From NCBI GenBank assembly GCA_019423265.1, contig JAHZBS010000075.1, positions 1-10,698 on the forward strand: 10,698 nucleotides of DNA. Reading direction: 5' to 3'. The first letter of the stretch is position 1. Each line of letters opens with the position of its first letter. Both the position numbers and the translations under genes were made by a program. This DNA comes from Clostridiales bacterium (GTDB lineage Bacteria > Bacillota_A > Clostridia > Lachnospirales > Bianqueaceae). Shown here piece by piece: positions 1 through 7,082 of this stretch. The notes below the pieces were generated by a model. It saw only the letters and a program-made list of their open reading frames with translations, searched no databases and was not told the origin of the DNA.

Positions 1-1862
1 ACAAGCCCCTGGCTGTCGGTGAGTCTTCCGTCGTCCAGAATCTGCAAGAGCATATTGAAGACGTCGGCATGGGCCTTCTCGATCTCATCCAACAGAATAA
101 CGCAGTACGGCCGCCGCCGGACCTTCTCCGTAAGTTGACCACCCTGATCATAGCCTACATAGCCCGGAGGTGCGCCGATCAGCTTAGAGACAGTGTGCTT
201 CTCCATGTACTCGGACATATCAATTCGAATGAGCGCGTCCTCCGTGCCAAAAAGTTCCTGTGCCAGCGTTTTGACAAGCTCTGTCTTGCCCACCCCGGTG
301 GGGCCGGCAAAGATGAAGGAGGCTGGTTTCTTCTCTTTTCGGAAGCCAGAACGATTGCGTCGGATAGCCCGCGACAGGGCGGACACGGCGGTCTCCTGTC
401 CTATGACGCGCTGGTGCAGGCGTTCCTCAAGATGCAGAAGCTTATCCGCTTCCTCACTGGTGAGTTTTTGCACCGGGATCTTGGTCCAGGATTCCACCAC
501 CTGCGCGATATCGCCGTAAGTCAGCGGGACATGGGTGCAGGAGATCTGCTTATCCTTAATCTCATCTTCCAGGCGGATCTCTTCGACGCGGCATTTCGCC
601 GCCGTCTCAAAGTCGTCCCTGGAGGCGGCTTCTTCCTTCTCCTGCTGGACCTTGGCCAACTGGGAGCGAAGATTCTCCAGATCCACGAGGCCAGTATTCT
701 GAAGATTCACCTTGGAGGCCGCCTCGTCGATGACGTCGATGGCCTTATCAGGAAGAAACCTCTGATGGATGTACCGCTGCGACAGCATGACGGCATCCTC
801 AATGACGGAATCCGGGATCATAACATTGTGATAGGTTTCATAGTGCTCACGGATCCCCTTTATGATTGCAACGGTATCCTCCGGCGTCGGCTCATCCACA
901 ATGATGGGCTGGAAACGGCGTTCCAGAGCGGAATCCTTTTCAATGTATTTGCGATATTCTTCCAGCGTCGTCGTGCCAATAATCTGAATCTGCCCCTTGG
1001 CGAGGGCGGGTTTTAAGATATTGGCGGCGTTCATGGAGTTCTGGGCGTCACCGGCGCCGACAAGATTGTGGACCTCATCGATGACAAGGATAACGTTGCC
1101 TGCGCTGACGACTTCATTGATAATGGCTTTCATGCGCCCCTCAAATTGTCCTCGAAATTGCGTGCCCGCCACAAGTCCGGTCATATCGAGCCAGAATACT
1201 TCCTTGTCCAGTAGCTTGACAGGGACATCGCGGCGTGCAATCCGGAGAGCGAGGCCCTCTGCGATAGCCGTCTTGCCGACGCCAGGCTCACCCAACAGAA
1301 TGGGATTGTTTTTCGTTCGCCGGTTGAGAATCTGCATCAGCCGCTGGATTTCGGCATCGCGGCCAATGATATTGTCGATCTGACCTTTGGATGCCTGCTC
1401 CGTCATATTGATACCGAACTTCATCAGGTTCTTTAGCTTCTCTGTGCGCCGTCTCGGAGGCGTCTGAGAGGTCTGCCCGGCCTGCCCGGATGAGGGCTGT
1501 GAGGAAGCCGGTTGTTGATCCACCATCGTCATAAGAGCGTCTGCATCCTCATCTGCATCCTCGTCATCCTGGTCGCCGCTTGGGGACGCCCCTGTGAGCA
1601 TCTCCATCAGACCAGGTGGCATCATCTGTGACAGCGCATCCGGGTTATTCTCCAGGTCCATATTTTCCAGCATATCCGTCATCTGCTGATTCAGATTCTC
1701 TATATCCTTTTCATTCAGACCGCTCTGATTCATAAGATTTTGCAGAGTGATCCCCTGTTTCTGCGCACAGTTAAGGCACAAAGCCATCTGCTTATTGTGT
1801 CCATCCTTCATGATGTTGACCATGACAACAGCTATATTTTTTTTACATATTTGACATAACAT
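1..1862 (-). CDS. clpE: ClpE-like AAA+ ATP-dependent protease ATP-binding subunit (partial, C-terminus off the left edge)
   Basis: The reading frame is open from an ATG at 1860-1862 to the window edge and gives 620 residues. It is a Hsp100/Clp unfoldase that, by family, threads unfolded proteins into ClpP in the cytoplasm. Visible in order: an N-terminal four-cysteine zinc finger (C3, C6, C29, C32) in place of the Clp_N repeats of ClpB/ClpC; a long low-complexity acidic linker (about 50-140, with an Asp/Glu/Ala run near 99-109); the first AAA+ domain with Walker A GEPGVGKT (191-198), Walker B around ILVIDE (258-263) and an RRF arginine-finger region (315-317); a short middle region with a UVR-like motif (about 408-430); and the second AAA+ domain with Walker A GPTGVGKT (520-527) and Walker B VILLDE (588-593). 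The ClpP-docking loop would lie outside the window. The start has the SD AGGGAG seven bases upstream. The zinc finger plus UVR points to ClpE rather than ClpB or ClpC. Confidence 0.9.
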   Translation of the reverse strand, partial: MLCQICKKNIAVVMVNIMKDGHNKQMALCLNCAQKQGITLQNLMNQSGLNEKDIENLNQQMTDMLENMDLENNPDALSQMMPPGLMEMLTGASPSGDQDDEDADEDADALMTMVDQQPASSQPSSGQAGQTSQTPPRRRTEKLKNLMKFGINMTEQASKGQIDNIIGRDAEIQRLMQILNRRTKNNPILLGEPGVGKTAIAEGLALRIARRDVPVKLLDKEVFWLDMTGLVAGTQFRGQFEGRMKAIINEVVSAGNVILVIDEVHNLVGAGDAQNSMNAANILKPALAKGQIQIIGTTTLEEYRKYIEKDSALERRFQPIIVDEPTPEDTVAIIKGIREHYETYHNVMIPDSVIEDAVMLSQRYIHQRFLPDKAIDVIDEAASKVNLQNTGLVDLENLRSQLAKVQQEKEEAASRDDFETAAKCRVEEIRLEDEIKDKQISCTHVPLTYGDIAQVVESWTKIPVQKLTSEEADKLLHLEERLHQRVIGQETAVSALSRAIRRNRSGFRKEKKPASFIFAGPTGVGKTELVKTLAQELFGTEDALIRIDMSEYMEKHTVSKLIGAPPGYVGYDQGGQLTEKVRRRPYCVILLDEIEKAHADVFNMLLQILDDGRLTDSQGL

Positions 1863-1911
1863 ATCATCACTCCCTCTAGTGGCGCTGGAGATTATCACCG
1901 GTTCAAAATTT

Positions 1912-1973
1912 AAAAAAGCGGCTCCTGTACTCGTAATGGACCTGCTAAACAGATCGTCATATGCAACCGCCGC
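1912..1973 (-). promoter_or_regulatory. Possible attenuator-like structure in the clpE leader
   Basis: In the leader RNA, GCGGC (1973-1969) can pair with GCCGC (1922-1918), which is followed directly by six U (1917-1912). The 46-base loop holds a second hairpin, GATCTG/CAGGTC (1955-1950 with 1944-1939, one G-U pair). This looks like a weak intrinsic terminator inside the 5' leader. The outer stem has only five pairs, so chance is a real alternative. Confidence 0.25.
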
Positions 1974-1983
1974 GCCCTCTTTT

Positions 1984-2012
1984 ATTATACTTGCTTCGAC
2001 TTGTAAATTCAA
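1984..2012 (-). promoter_or_regulatory. Sigma-A promoter of the clpE-like gene
   Basis: On the minus strand TTGAAT (2007-2012) and a perfect TATAAT (1984-1989) are separated by 17 bases. Transcription would start near 1977 and leave a leader of about 115 bases before the ATG at 1862. I see neither a CtsR heptad repeat nor a CIRCE element here, although clp genes of Firmicutes often carry one. Confidence 0.75.
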
Positions 2013-2013
2013 G
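2000..2013. promoter_or_regulatory. Inverted repeat over the clpE -35 element (possible operator)
   Basis: CTTGTAAATTCAAG has perfect four-base arms (CTTG/CAAG) around a six-base centre and covers the -35 hexamer of the minus-strand promoter. A repressor binding here would block the clp promoter. No known regulator motif is recognised, and short repeats of this kind can occur by chance. Confidence 0.25.
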
Positions 2014-2068
2014 CATTTTCACAATTTGTTCATAAGATTGCTATTTCAAAAACTTTACGGAATATCGA

Positions 2069-2097
2069 TTGAAATAGAAGGGCAAGAATGCTATAAT
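2069..2097 (+). promoter_or_regulatory. Extended -10 sigma-A promoter of the ParB-like/BMP gene
   Basis: TTGAAA (2069-2074) and a perfect TATAAT (2092-2097) are 17 bases apart. A TG at 2089-2090 makes it an extended -10. The predicted start near 2104 gives a leader of about 55 bases. The promoter is divergent from the clpE promoter, with the two -35 elements about 56 bases apart, so one regulator could act on both. Confidence 0.8.
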
Positions 2098-2158
2098 ATG
2101 TAAAAGGGAGAAAGAGAGTGGCGAGGCAGCGACTAATAGTGGAGGAGGTTTTTCTGTT

Positions 2159-4087
2159 ATGGCGATAGAAGATTATAAAAAAGCGCTAAAAATGGGAAGG
2201 AAAGAGTATCAGAGTAATCTGTCACAGGGCATATATCCATATTTGCAGGTGCTGGAGGAGATCACGTCCAATGTGGATGTGGAATCCGAAATCACGATAG
2301 GGGATGTGCAGGTTCCCTTGGATAAAATCGTGGGGACGAATGGACGCTCAAGGGGAACAGCCTTTGCAAGAAATTATATGCCGCTTCTGGACGAAGATAC
2401 AGAATTTGCCAGAAAATGGGCGAATTTATGTGATATTCACATTGAAGAGGGGATCCGGGATCCCATCAAATGCTATGAGTTTATGAACCGATTCTATGTT
2501 GTGGAGGGAAACAAGCGTGTCAGTGTCCTGAAGTATTTCGACGCTGTGTCCATTGCGGCGCATGTGACCAGGATTGTGCCGAGAAGAACGGATACCCTGG
2601 AATCCAAGATCTACTTTGAGTTTTTGGATTTCTATCGGATTACCGGGATCAATTATGTCTGGTTTACGAAAGAAGGCAATTTTCAGAAGCTGCTGGACAT
2701 CCTGCAAAAGACGAAAAAGGCCGACTGGGATCAGGAATTCTCCAGGGACTTTCGCTCAGCCTACTACCGTTTCCGCAAGGCTTACACGGCCAAAGGCGGG
2801 AGAAAACTTTCTATTTCCACAGGGGACGCCATGTTAGAATACCTAAAGGTTTTTGGGTATGAGGGGCTGTTGGAAAAGAGCCATGCGCAGCTTATGGACG
2901 ATGTAGCGAAGATGTGGGACGAGATCTGCCTACAGACGGAAGAGAAACCGATTGGGCTGGTCACCCATCCCATTGAAGAGCCAAATAAAAAGGGGCTGTT
3001 TAATTTCCTGTCCGGCAGCTCGAAGAAGACAAGGTTGAAAGTCGGTTTTGTTCACGATAAGGACCGGGAATCCTCCAGCTGGACCTACGGACACGAGCTG
3101 GGCCGTATGCATGTGGACCAGGTGTTTGCGGATCAGGTGGAGACCTACTGCGTTGATAATATCTTTAGCAATCCCAAAGGTGCGGACCAAGTATTGGAAG
3201 AGATGGCGGACAGCGGTTTTGACGTTATTTTTACGACAACGCCCCAATTGGTGGAGTCCAGTCTAAAGGCGGCGATCAAACATCCAGAGATCAAATTTTT
3301 AAATTGCTCAGTGAATATGTCCTATCGGTATCTTCGGACCTATTACGGCAGGATGTATGAGCCTAAATTTCTGACGGGCGCCATTGCGGGGTGTCTGACG
3401 AGAACAGACCGAATCGGGTATGTGGCGGATTATCCCATATCCGGAATGATTGCCAACATCAATGCTTTCGCTCTCGGGGCGCGTCTTGTCAACCCGCGTG
3501 CGAAGATTTATCTGGAATGGTCCACGTTAAAAGACGGAGGCTCCATCACCGAACGAATGCAGAAGATGGAGGTGGATTTTATCTCCAATCAGGATCTGAT
3601 CACTCCCGGCAACGCATCACGAAAATTTGGACTGTACAGGGTGGATCAGGATAACCTGACGAATATCGCCATGCCCATGTGGCATTGGGGTAAGTTCTAC
3701 GAGAAGCTGATCCGCAGTATTCTCAGCGGATCCTGGAATGATGAGGACTACGTGGACGGAAGTAAGGCGATCAATTACTGGTGGGGGATGTCCGCTGGCG
3801 TCGTCGATCTGGTCTGTTCACAGAATCTGCCGGAGGGCACGAAACATCTGCTCAGCTTTTTAAAGAGGACTGTCATTTCGGGGGAAATGGATCCTTTCAC
3901 TGGATATATACGGGATCAGGAGGGAAAAATCCAGGTTCAGGAGGATGAGTGTCTATCCACTGAAAAGATCGTTACCATGAACTGGTTGACGGATACGGTC
4001 ATCGGTAAAATACCGGCAATTGACGAACTGCGGGAGGATGTCCAATCGCTGGTCCAGCTGGAGGGCCTTACGGTCATGGAGGATTGA
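2159..4087 (+). CDS. Cytosolic BMP/PnrA-type ligand-binding protein with a ParB-like N-terminal region
   Basis: 642 residues; ATG with the strong SD GGAGGAGG (2141-2148). There is no signal peptide or lipobox: the N-terminus (MAIEDYKKALKMGRKEYQSN) is charged, so the protein should stay in the cytoplasm. Residues about 45-140 resemble the ParB/sulfiredoxin-type fold, with an IRDPIKCYEF strand and a GNKR-centred motif (117-120, in VVEGNKRVSVLKYF). Residues about 145-265 form a charged, probably helical linker. Residues about 293-625 match the BMP (PnrA-like) periplasmic-binding-protein family, with KVGFVHD near 294-300 and a TYGHELGR segment near 309-316. In secreted BMP proteins the domain binds purine nucleosides for an ABC importer. 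No importer genes are nearby, so an intracellular sensor or regulator is more plausible than transport. Databases would probably label it 'BMP family ABC transporter substrate-binding protein', which would mislead about location. It has its own promoter and terminator. Confidence 0.75.
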   Translation: MAIEDYKKALKMGRKEYQSNLSQGIYPYLQVLEEITSNVDVESEITIGDVQVPLDKIVGTNGRSRGTAFARNYMPLLDEDTEFARKWANLCDIHIEEGIRDPIKCYEFMNRFYVVEGNKRVSVLKYFDAVSIAAHVTRIVPRRTDTLESKIYFEFLDFYRITGINYVWFTKEGNFQKLLDILQKTKKADWDQEFSRDFRSAYYRFRKAYTAKGGRKLSISTGDAMLEYLKVFGYEGLLEKSHAQLMDDVAKMWDEICLQTEEKPIGLVTHPIEEPNKKGLFNFLSGSSKKTRLKVGFVHDKDRESSSWTYGHELGRMHVDQVFADQVETYCVDNIFSNPKGADQVLEEMADSGFDVIFTTTPQLVESSLKAAIKHPEIKFLNCSVNMSYRYLRTYYGRMYEPKFLTGAIAGCLTRTDRIGYVADYPISGMIANINAFALGARLVNPRAKIYLEWSTLKDGGSITERMQKMEVDFISNQDLITPGNASRKFGLYRVDQDNLTNIAMPMWHWGKFYEKLIRSILSGSWNDEDYVDGSKAINYWWGMSAGVVDLVCSQNLPEGTKHLLSFLKRTVISGEMDPFTGYIRDQEGKIQVQEDECLSTEKIVTMNWLTDTVIGKIPAIDELREDVQSLVQLEGLTVMED

Positions 4088-4135
4088 CAGCGGCCGGTGA
4101 CAAAACCTTGGCGCATTGACAGAATATAGATAAGC

Positions 4136-4182
4136 AAGAGAGGGAGCAACCTGCAAGCGTGGGCAGCTCCCTCTCTTATTTT
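4136..4182 (+). terminator. Intrinsic terminator after the ParB-like/BMP gene
   Basis: A perfect 12-bp stem (4136-4147 AAGAGAGGGAGC with 4166-4177) encloses an 18-base loop and is followed by ATTTT. It lies 49 bases after the stop codon. The T-tract is short but the stem is strong. Confidence 0.75.
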
Positions 4183-4238
4183 GCCAGCCGAAAAAGACGT
4201 ATGGGGAATGACCGCCAAGAATTTGCGATTGAATCCTA

Positions 4239-4267
4239 TTGACTTATGTATGATTTCGTACTATAAT
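4239..4267 (+). promoter_or_regulatory. Sigma-A promoter of the marR-MATE operon
   Basis: TTGACT (4239-4244) and a perfect TATAAT (4262-4267) are 17 bases apart. The predicted start is near 4274, about 30 bases before the marR ATG. The promoter is embedded in the repeated operator described separately. Confidence 0.85.
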
Positions 4268-4288
4268 GCATTGGTATGATTTCGTACT
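4248..4288. promoter_or_regulatory. Tandem 15-bp operator, probable MarR binding sites
   Basis: GTATGATTTCGTACT occurs twice without a mismatch, at 4248-4262 and 4274-4288, 26 bp apart start to start. Each copy is itself an imperfect palindrome (GTAnGA...TCnTAC, 10 of 14 positions symmetric). The first copy fills the -35/-10 spacer and touches the -10; the second covers the expected transcription start. This is the placement expected for autorepression by the downstream MarR protein. Confidence 0.75.
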
Positions 4289-4304
4289 TTGAGGAGGCGC
4301 TCAT

Positions 4305-4748
4305 ATGAAAAATGTGGCAAACACAGAGGGAAGGAGATACAGCTATCTCACCAGTGAAATCGAGGCTTCGTATCACGAAGCGGCATCGAAGTTCAAGCTG
4401 TCCGACAGTGCTATGCGGATTTTATACACGATCTGCCTAAAAGGAGAGGAAGGCCTGCTCAGCGATATCGTCCGCTTGTCAGGCATCAGCAAACAGACGA
4501 TCAATTCCTCCCTTCGAAAGTTGGAAACAGATGGAATAGTATATCTGAAAACGGCGGACAGCAGAAAGAAAAAAGTCTGCCTGACCGAAAAAGGAAAAGC
4601 GCTGGCTCAAAACAGCGCTTTGCAAGTCCTTAGATTCGAAAACGAAATTCTAGATTCGTGGACAGAAGAGGAACAGCAAGTCTATATTGAACTGACAGAA
4701 CGGTTTCTTTCCTCCTTTAAAGAAAAAATCAAGGAGATAAAGGCATGA
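4305..4748 (+). CDS. MarR-family transcriptional regulator
   Basis: 147 residues, the usual MarR length, with SD GAGGAGG (4291-4297) seven bases before the ATG. The winged helix-turn-helix spans about 35-100: SAMRILYTIC leads into the first helix, the recognition helix is around GISKQTINSSLRKLETDGIV (60-79), and the basic wing runs through TADSRKKKVCLTEKGK (84-99). The flanking N- and C-terminal helices would form the dimer interface. By family the protein is a ligand-responsive repressor. Two copies of a 15-bp palindrome overlap its promoter and the MATE pump gene lies downstream, so it probably represses its own operon and is released by a compound the pump exports. The ligand cannot be read from the sequence. 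The stop TGA overlaps the next ATG in an ATGA motif. Confidence 0.88.
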   Translation: MKNVANTEGRRYSYLTSEIEASYHEAASKFKLSDSAMRILYTICLKGEEGLLSDIVRLSGISKQTINSSLRKLETDGIVYLKTADSRKKKVCLTEKGKALAQNSALQVLRFENEILDSWTEEEQQVYIELTERFLSSFKEKIKEIKA

Positions 4749-4822
4749 GAATTAACACGGTAAGCCGAGAATTTGGCAGCGACGGGATAGCATTCCGCTG
4801 GTTTAGGAGAACGGAAAAATGA
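4745..4822 (+). pseudogene. 25-codon ORF, probable stub of a cytidylate-kinase-like gene
   Basis: Too short for routine gene calling. The ATG overlaps the marR stop (ATGA, 4745-4748) and follows a strong SD AAGGAG (4731-4736) by eight bases; its TGA overlaps the MATE start (ATGA, 4819-4822). The peptide opens MRINTVSREFGSDG, which closely resembles the MRIITISREFGSGG opening (strand and phosphate-binding loop) of the cytidylate-kinase-like family. After that the resemblance stops: the last 11 residues, IAFRWFRRTEK, fit no kinase region I know. From memory, kinases of this family occur beside marR and MATE genes in Clostridia. I infer that most of the kinase gene was deleted, leaving its start and its tail, which contains the MATE ribosome binding site. 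It may survive as a coupling leader peptide. A chance ORF is the alternative. Confidence 0.6.
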
Positions 4823-6144
4823 TTCAGCTATCAGATCACTTCAGCTACAGAAAACTTCTGCGTTTGACATTGCCGTCTATGATCATGATGGTCTTTACAT
4901 CTATTTATGGTGTGGTTGACGGTTTTTTTGTATCAAACTTCGTGGGAAAAACTCCCTTTACAGCGGTCAACTTTATTATGCCATTTCTGATGATACTGGG
5001 GTCAATCGGCTTTATGTTTGGCACAGGCGGCAGTGCATTGATTGCCAAAACCATGGGGGAAGGAAATCAACAGAAAGCGAATCAGATTTTTTCCCTGATT
5101 GTCTATGTGTCTGTCGGATGCGGCATTTTATTTGTAATCTTTGGCAATATCTTCATTCGCCCGTTTGCGGCGATTCTCGGCGCAGACGGGCAGCTTCTTG
5201 AGGACAGTGTCACCTACGGACGGATTATTCTGGCGGCCATACCGGCATATATTCTACAATATGAGTTTCAATGCCTATTCGCCACAGCCGAAAAGCCACA
5301 GATGGGACTGTATGTGACCATTGCAGCCGGCTTAACCAACATTGTGCTGGACGCCCTGTTTGTCGCGGTATTCCCGTGGGGACTTGAAGGTGCGGCGGCG
5401 GCAACAGCCATCAGCCAATTCGTTGGCGGCATTGTCCCGCTCATATATTTTGGCCGCCGGAACACCAGCCTTTTCCGCCTCTCCAAAACGAGATTTGACG
5501 GGAAAGCACTCTTGAAGGTCTGTGCGAACGGTTCCTCTGAGTTGATGTCCAACATTTCTATGTCGATTGTGAGTATGCTGTACAACGTACAGCTGCTGAA
5601 GTATGCCGGGGAGGACGGTATAGCGTCATACGGCGTATTGATGTATGTCAACATGATATTTTTAGCAGTATTTATCGGCTATTCAGTGGGTACAGCGCCC
5701 GTAATCGGATATCACTATGGCGCGCAAAACCACAGAGAGCTGAGAGGATTGCTAAAAAAGAGCCTCATTATCGTCGGGAGCTTCGCAGTGCTGATGTTTG
5801 CCGCCGCCGAGATTTTGGCAAGGCCCCTGTCCATCCTGTTTGTAGGCTATGACCAGGGACTGCTGGACATGACGCTGCATGCTTTTCTGATTTACTCTTT
5901 TTCATTCCTTTTTTCAGGGTTTGCCATTTTTGGCTCATCCTTCTTTACCGCACTCAACAATGGACTTGTGTCGGCGCTGATTTCGTTTATGCGGACACTG
6001 GTGTTCCAGATTTTGGCTGTGCTGCTCTTTCCGCTGATCTGGAAACTCGATGGCATCTGGCTTTCCATAGTCGCGGCAGAGATCATGGCTGTGATTGTGA
6101 CAGTCTTGTTCCTTGTGGGGATGCGTAAGAAATATCACTATTAA
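4819..6144 (+). CDS. MATE-family multidrug/cation efflux transporter
   Basis: 441 residues, the usual size for MATE pumps. An integral membrane protein with about 12 predicted helices: roughly 13-35, 48-70, 88-113, 130-150, 163-185, 190-210, 240-262, 270-295, 312-335, 350-375, 385-405 and 408-433. Family features include the LRLTLPSMIMMVFTSIYGVVD start of helix 1, GTGGSALIAKTMGEGN after helix 2, and the pseudo-repeat in the second half (GYSVGTAPVIGYHYGA, about 290-305). It should export cationic drugs or metabolites using a Na+ or H+ gradient. The substrate is unknown; the MepA-like group is a fair guess. The SD AGGAG (4805-4809) lies inside the preceding mini-ORF, so translation is probably coupled. 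Expression is presumably controlled by the MarR protein. Confidence 0.93.
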   Translation: MIQLSDHFSYRKLLRLTLPSMIMMVFTSIYGVVDGFFVSNFVGKTPFTAVNFIMPFLMILGSIGFMFGTGGSALIAKTMGEGNQQKANQIFSLIVYVSVGCGILFVIFGNIFIRPFAAILGADGQLLEDSVTYGRIILAAIPAYILQYEFQCLFATAEKPQMGLYVTIAAGLTNIVLDALFVAVFPWGLEGAAAATAISQFVGGIVPLIYFGRRNTSLFRLSKTRFDGKALLKVCANGSSELMSNISMSIVSMLYNVQLLKYAGEDGIASYGVLMYVNMIFLAVFIGYSVGTAPVIGYHYGAQNHRELRGLLKKSLIIVGSFAVLMFAAAEILARPLSILFVGYDQGLLDMTLHAFLIYSFSFLFSGFAIFGSSFFTALNNGLVSALISFMRTLVFQILAVLLFPLIWKLDGIWLSIVAAEIMAVIVTVLFLVGMRKKYHY

Positions 6145-6147
6145 AAA

Positions 6148-6170
6148 GAGGACGGAGTCGTCCGTCCCTT
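6148..6170. terminator. Short hairpin terminator between convergent genes
   Basis: GGACGGA (6150-6156) and TCCGTCC (6161-6167) form a perfect 7-bp stem with a four-base loop. On the minus strand it begins just after the phosphoesterase stop and is followed by TCTTTTTAA, a good T-tract. On the plus strand the tail is CTTATT, so it probably also stops MATE transcripts, less efficiently. Confidence 0.7.
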
Positions 6171-6765
6171 ATTCATAGATAAATTTATATTTTTCATACG
6201 CATTAATGATGGTGGTTTCCCGGTAGTGGTTCAGGCGCTGAAAGGATCGGGCATTGTAATTGGCGTGGACATGACCGTGGACGAAATAACGAGGCTCGTA
6301 CTTCTCCATAATCTGGAGGAAGGTTTCGAATCCGCGGTGTGGAAGGTCGGTCCCATCTCCAATACCGGAGGCGGGAGCGTGGGACAAAAGGATATCGAAC
6401 CCTTTGTTCTTCCAGAGGGCAAGGCGGAGCTTTGAAATGCGGCGGCGCATCTCGGACTCCGTATACTGATAGTCGCCGGGCTTATAGCGGTAGGAACCGC
6501 CTAATCCCAATATGCGAATCCCATTGTGGACGAAAATCGTGTCTTCGACGCACTCACAGCCCTCGGGGGGAAATCGGTTATAGTTGGTATCATGGTTCCC
6601 GTGTACGTACAGGAGAGGGACCTTAACCATCGTCGCCAGAAACGAGAGATAGGAGGCTTTCAGATCTCCGCAGGACAAAATCAGATCCACATCCTGAATC
6701 TTATCTCTATCAAAATAATCCCATAAGGCCTTGGATTCCATATCGGCCAAAGCGAGTATCTTCAT
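6169..6765 (-). CDS. Calcineurin-like metallophosphoesterase
   Basis: 198 residues from ATG 6763-6765. This start is preferred because MKILALAD is the typical first strand of the family; the upstream in-frame GTG (6849) adds 28 basic residues and lacks an SD. The chosen start has only the modest SD AGGTAGAAGG. Metal-ligand motifs in order: D8 in ADMES, GD (33-34), GNHD (56-59), SHAP (128-131) and HGHVH (163-167). The canonical DxH first motif reads D-M-E here, so E10 replaces the usual His; I believe a clostridial subgroup shares this. The enzyme would be cytosolic and use a two-metal centre to hydrolyse a phosphoester. The substrate is unknown; by size it resembles YfcE/MJ0936-like phosphodiesterases. 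It is transcribed alone, towards the MATE gene. Confidence 0.85.
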   Translation of the reverse strand: MKILALADMESKALWDYFDRDKIQDVDLILSCGDLKASYLSFLATMVKVPLLYVHGNHDTNYNRFPPEGCECVEDTIFVHNGIRILGLGGSYRYKPGDYQYTESEMRRRISKLRLALWKNKGFDILLSHAPASGIGDGTDLPHRGFETFLQIMEKYEPRYFVHGHVHANYNARSFQRLNHYRETTIINAYEKYKFIYE

Positions 6766-6869
6766 CCTTCTACCTGCCCTTTCCCTGACGTTCCTTTCCA
6801 GTCGTGCATCACGGCCTCGAGCCATAGATACAGTCCCGCAAGGATTCACGAATCATAGCGTGTGTGAAT

Positions 6870-6897
6870 ATTATAGCATTTCCACGGTAAAAAACAA
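6870..6897 (-). promoter_or_regulatory. Extended -10 promoter of the metallophosphoesterase gene
   Basis: On the minus strand TTGTTT (6892-6897) is followed after 16 bases by a perfect TATAAT (6870-6875) preceded by TGC, an extended -10. The start near 6863 leaves a leader of about 98 bases. A GATTC/GAATC inverted repeat (6843-6854) sits just downstream of the start. Confidence 0.65.
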
Positions 6898-6982
6898 CCA
6901 AAAACAGAGAAAATAACACTTTTCATAAAGATCGGATTGAATTTGGAGACAGTCTTGTACTGTTTTGTAGAAATGGTTTCAT

Positions 6983-7002
6983 GTATAGGCGAATTCGCAT
7001 AC
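6983..7002. promoter_or_regulatory. Palindrome upstream of the GH2-like operon
   Basis: GCGAATTCGC (6989-6998) is a perfect 10-bp palindrome, with complementary GTAT and ATAC outside it, offset by two bases. It ends about 50 bases upstream of the operon's -35 element, where an activator could sit. No regulator gene is adjacent and no known motif is recognised. Confidence 0.25.
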
Positions 7003-7053
7003 TAAAGGCTGTAAAATACGATAATGCGCGTTGGGCAGAATGAGGCCAAAATC

Positions 7054-7082
7054 TTGCATTGTTGGAAAAATTCCTGTATACT
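7054..7082 (+). promoter_or_regulatory. Sigma-A promoter of the GH2-like/comB/GNAT operon
   Basis: TTGCAT (7054-7059) and TATACT (7077-7082) are separated by 17 bases. The predicted start near 7089 leaves a leader of about 48 bases before the ATG at 7137. It also argues against the upstream in-frame ATG at 7059-ff, which would lie before the transcription start. Confidence 0.75.

Noticed and set aside
69..1383. Long plus-strand open frames (69-1016, 193-519, 997-1383)
   Set aside because: They lie antisense to the clpE-like gene, whose minus frame shows both Walker A motifs and the zinc finger. The plus-strand translations match no family.
1863..2020. CtsR heptad repeat or CIRCE element before the clpE-like gene
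   Set aside because: I looked for GGTCAAA-type direct repeats and for TTAGCACTC...GAGTGCTAA and found neither.
1879..2103. A 74-codon plus-strand frame in the divergent promoter region
   Set aside because: It has no SD, runs across both promoters, and ends just beyond the BMP promoter; its translation looks like non-coding sequence.
4183..6147. The marR-MATE operon as part of a mobile element
   Set aside because: It is a self-contained cassette between two terminators, but there is no transposase, integrase, terminal repeat or target duplication.
6766..6849. Longer metallophosphoesterase starting at GTG 6849
   Set aside because: The extra 28 residues are basic and unlike the family, and no SD precedes the GTG. 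MKILALAD at 6765 is the expected N-terminus.
7016..7030. GATAAT near 7020 as a second -10 box for the GH2-like operon
   Set aside because: The matching -35 position reads GCATAC, which is poor; the promoter at 7054-7082 is clearly better.
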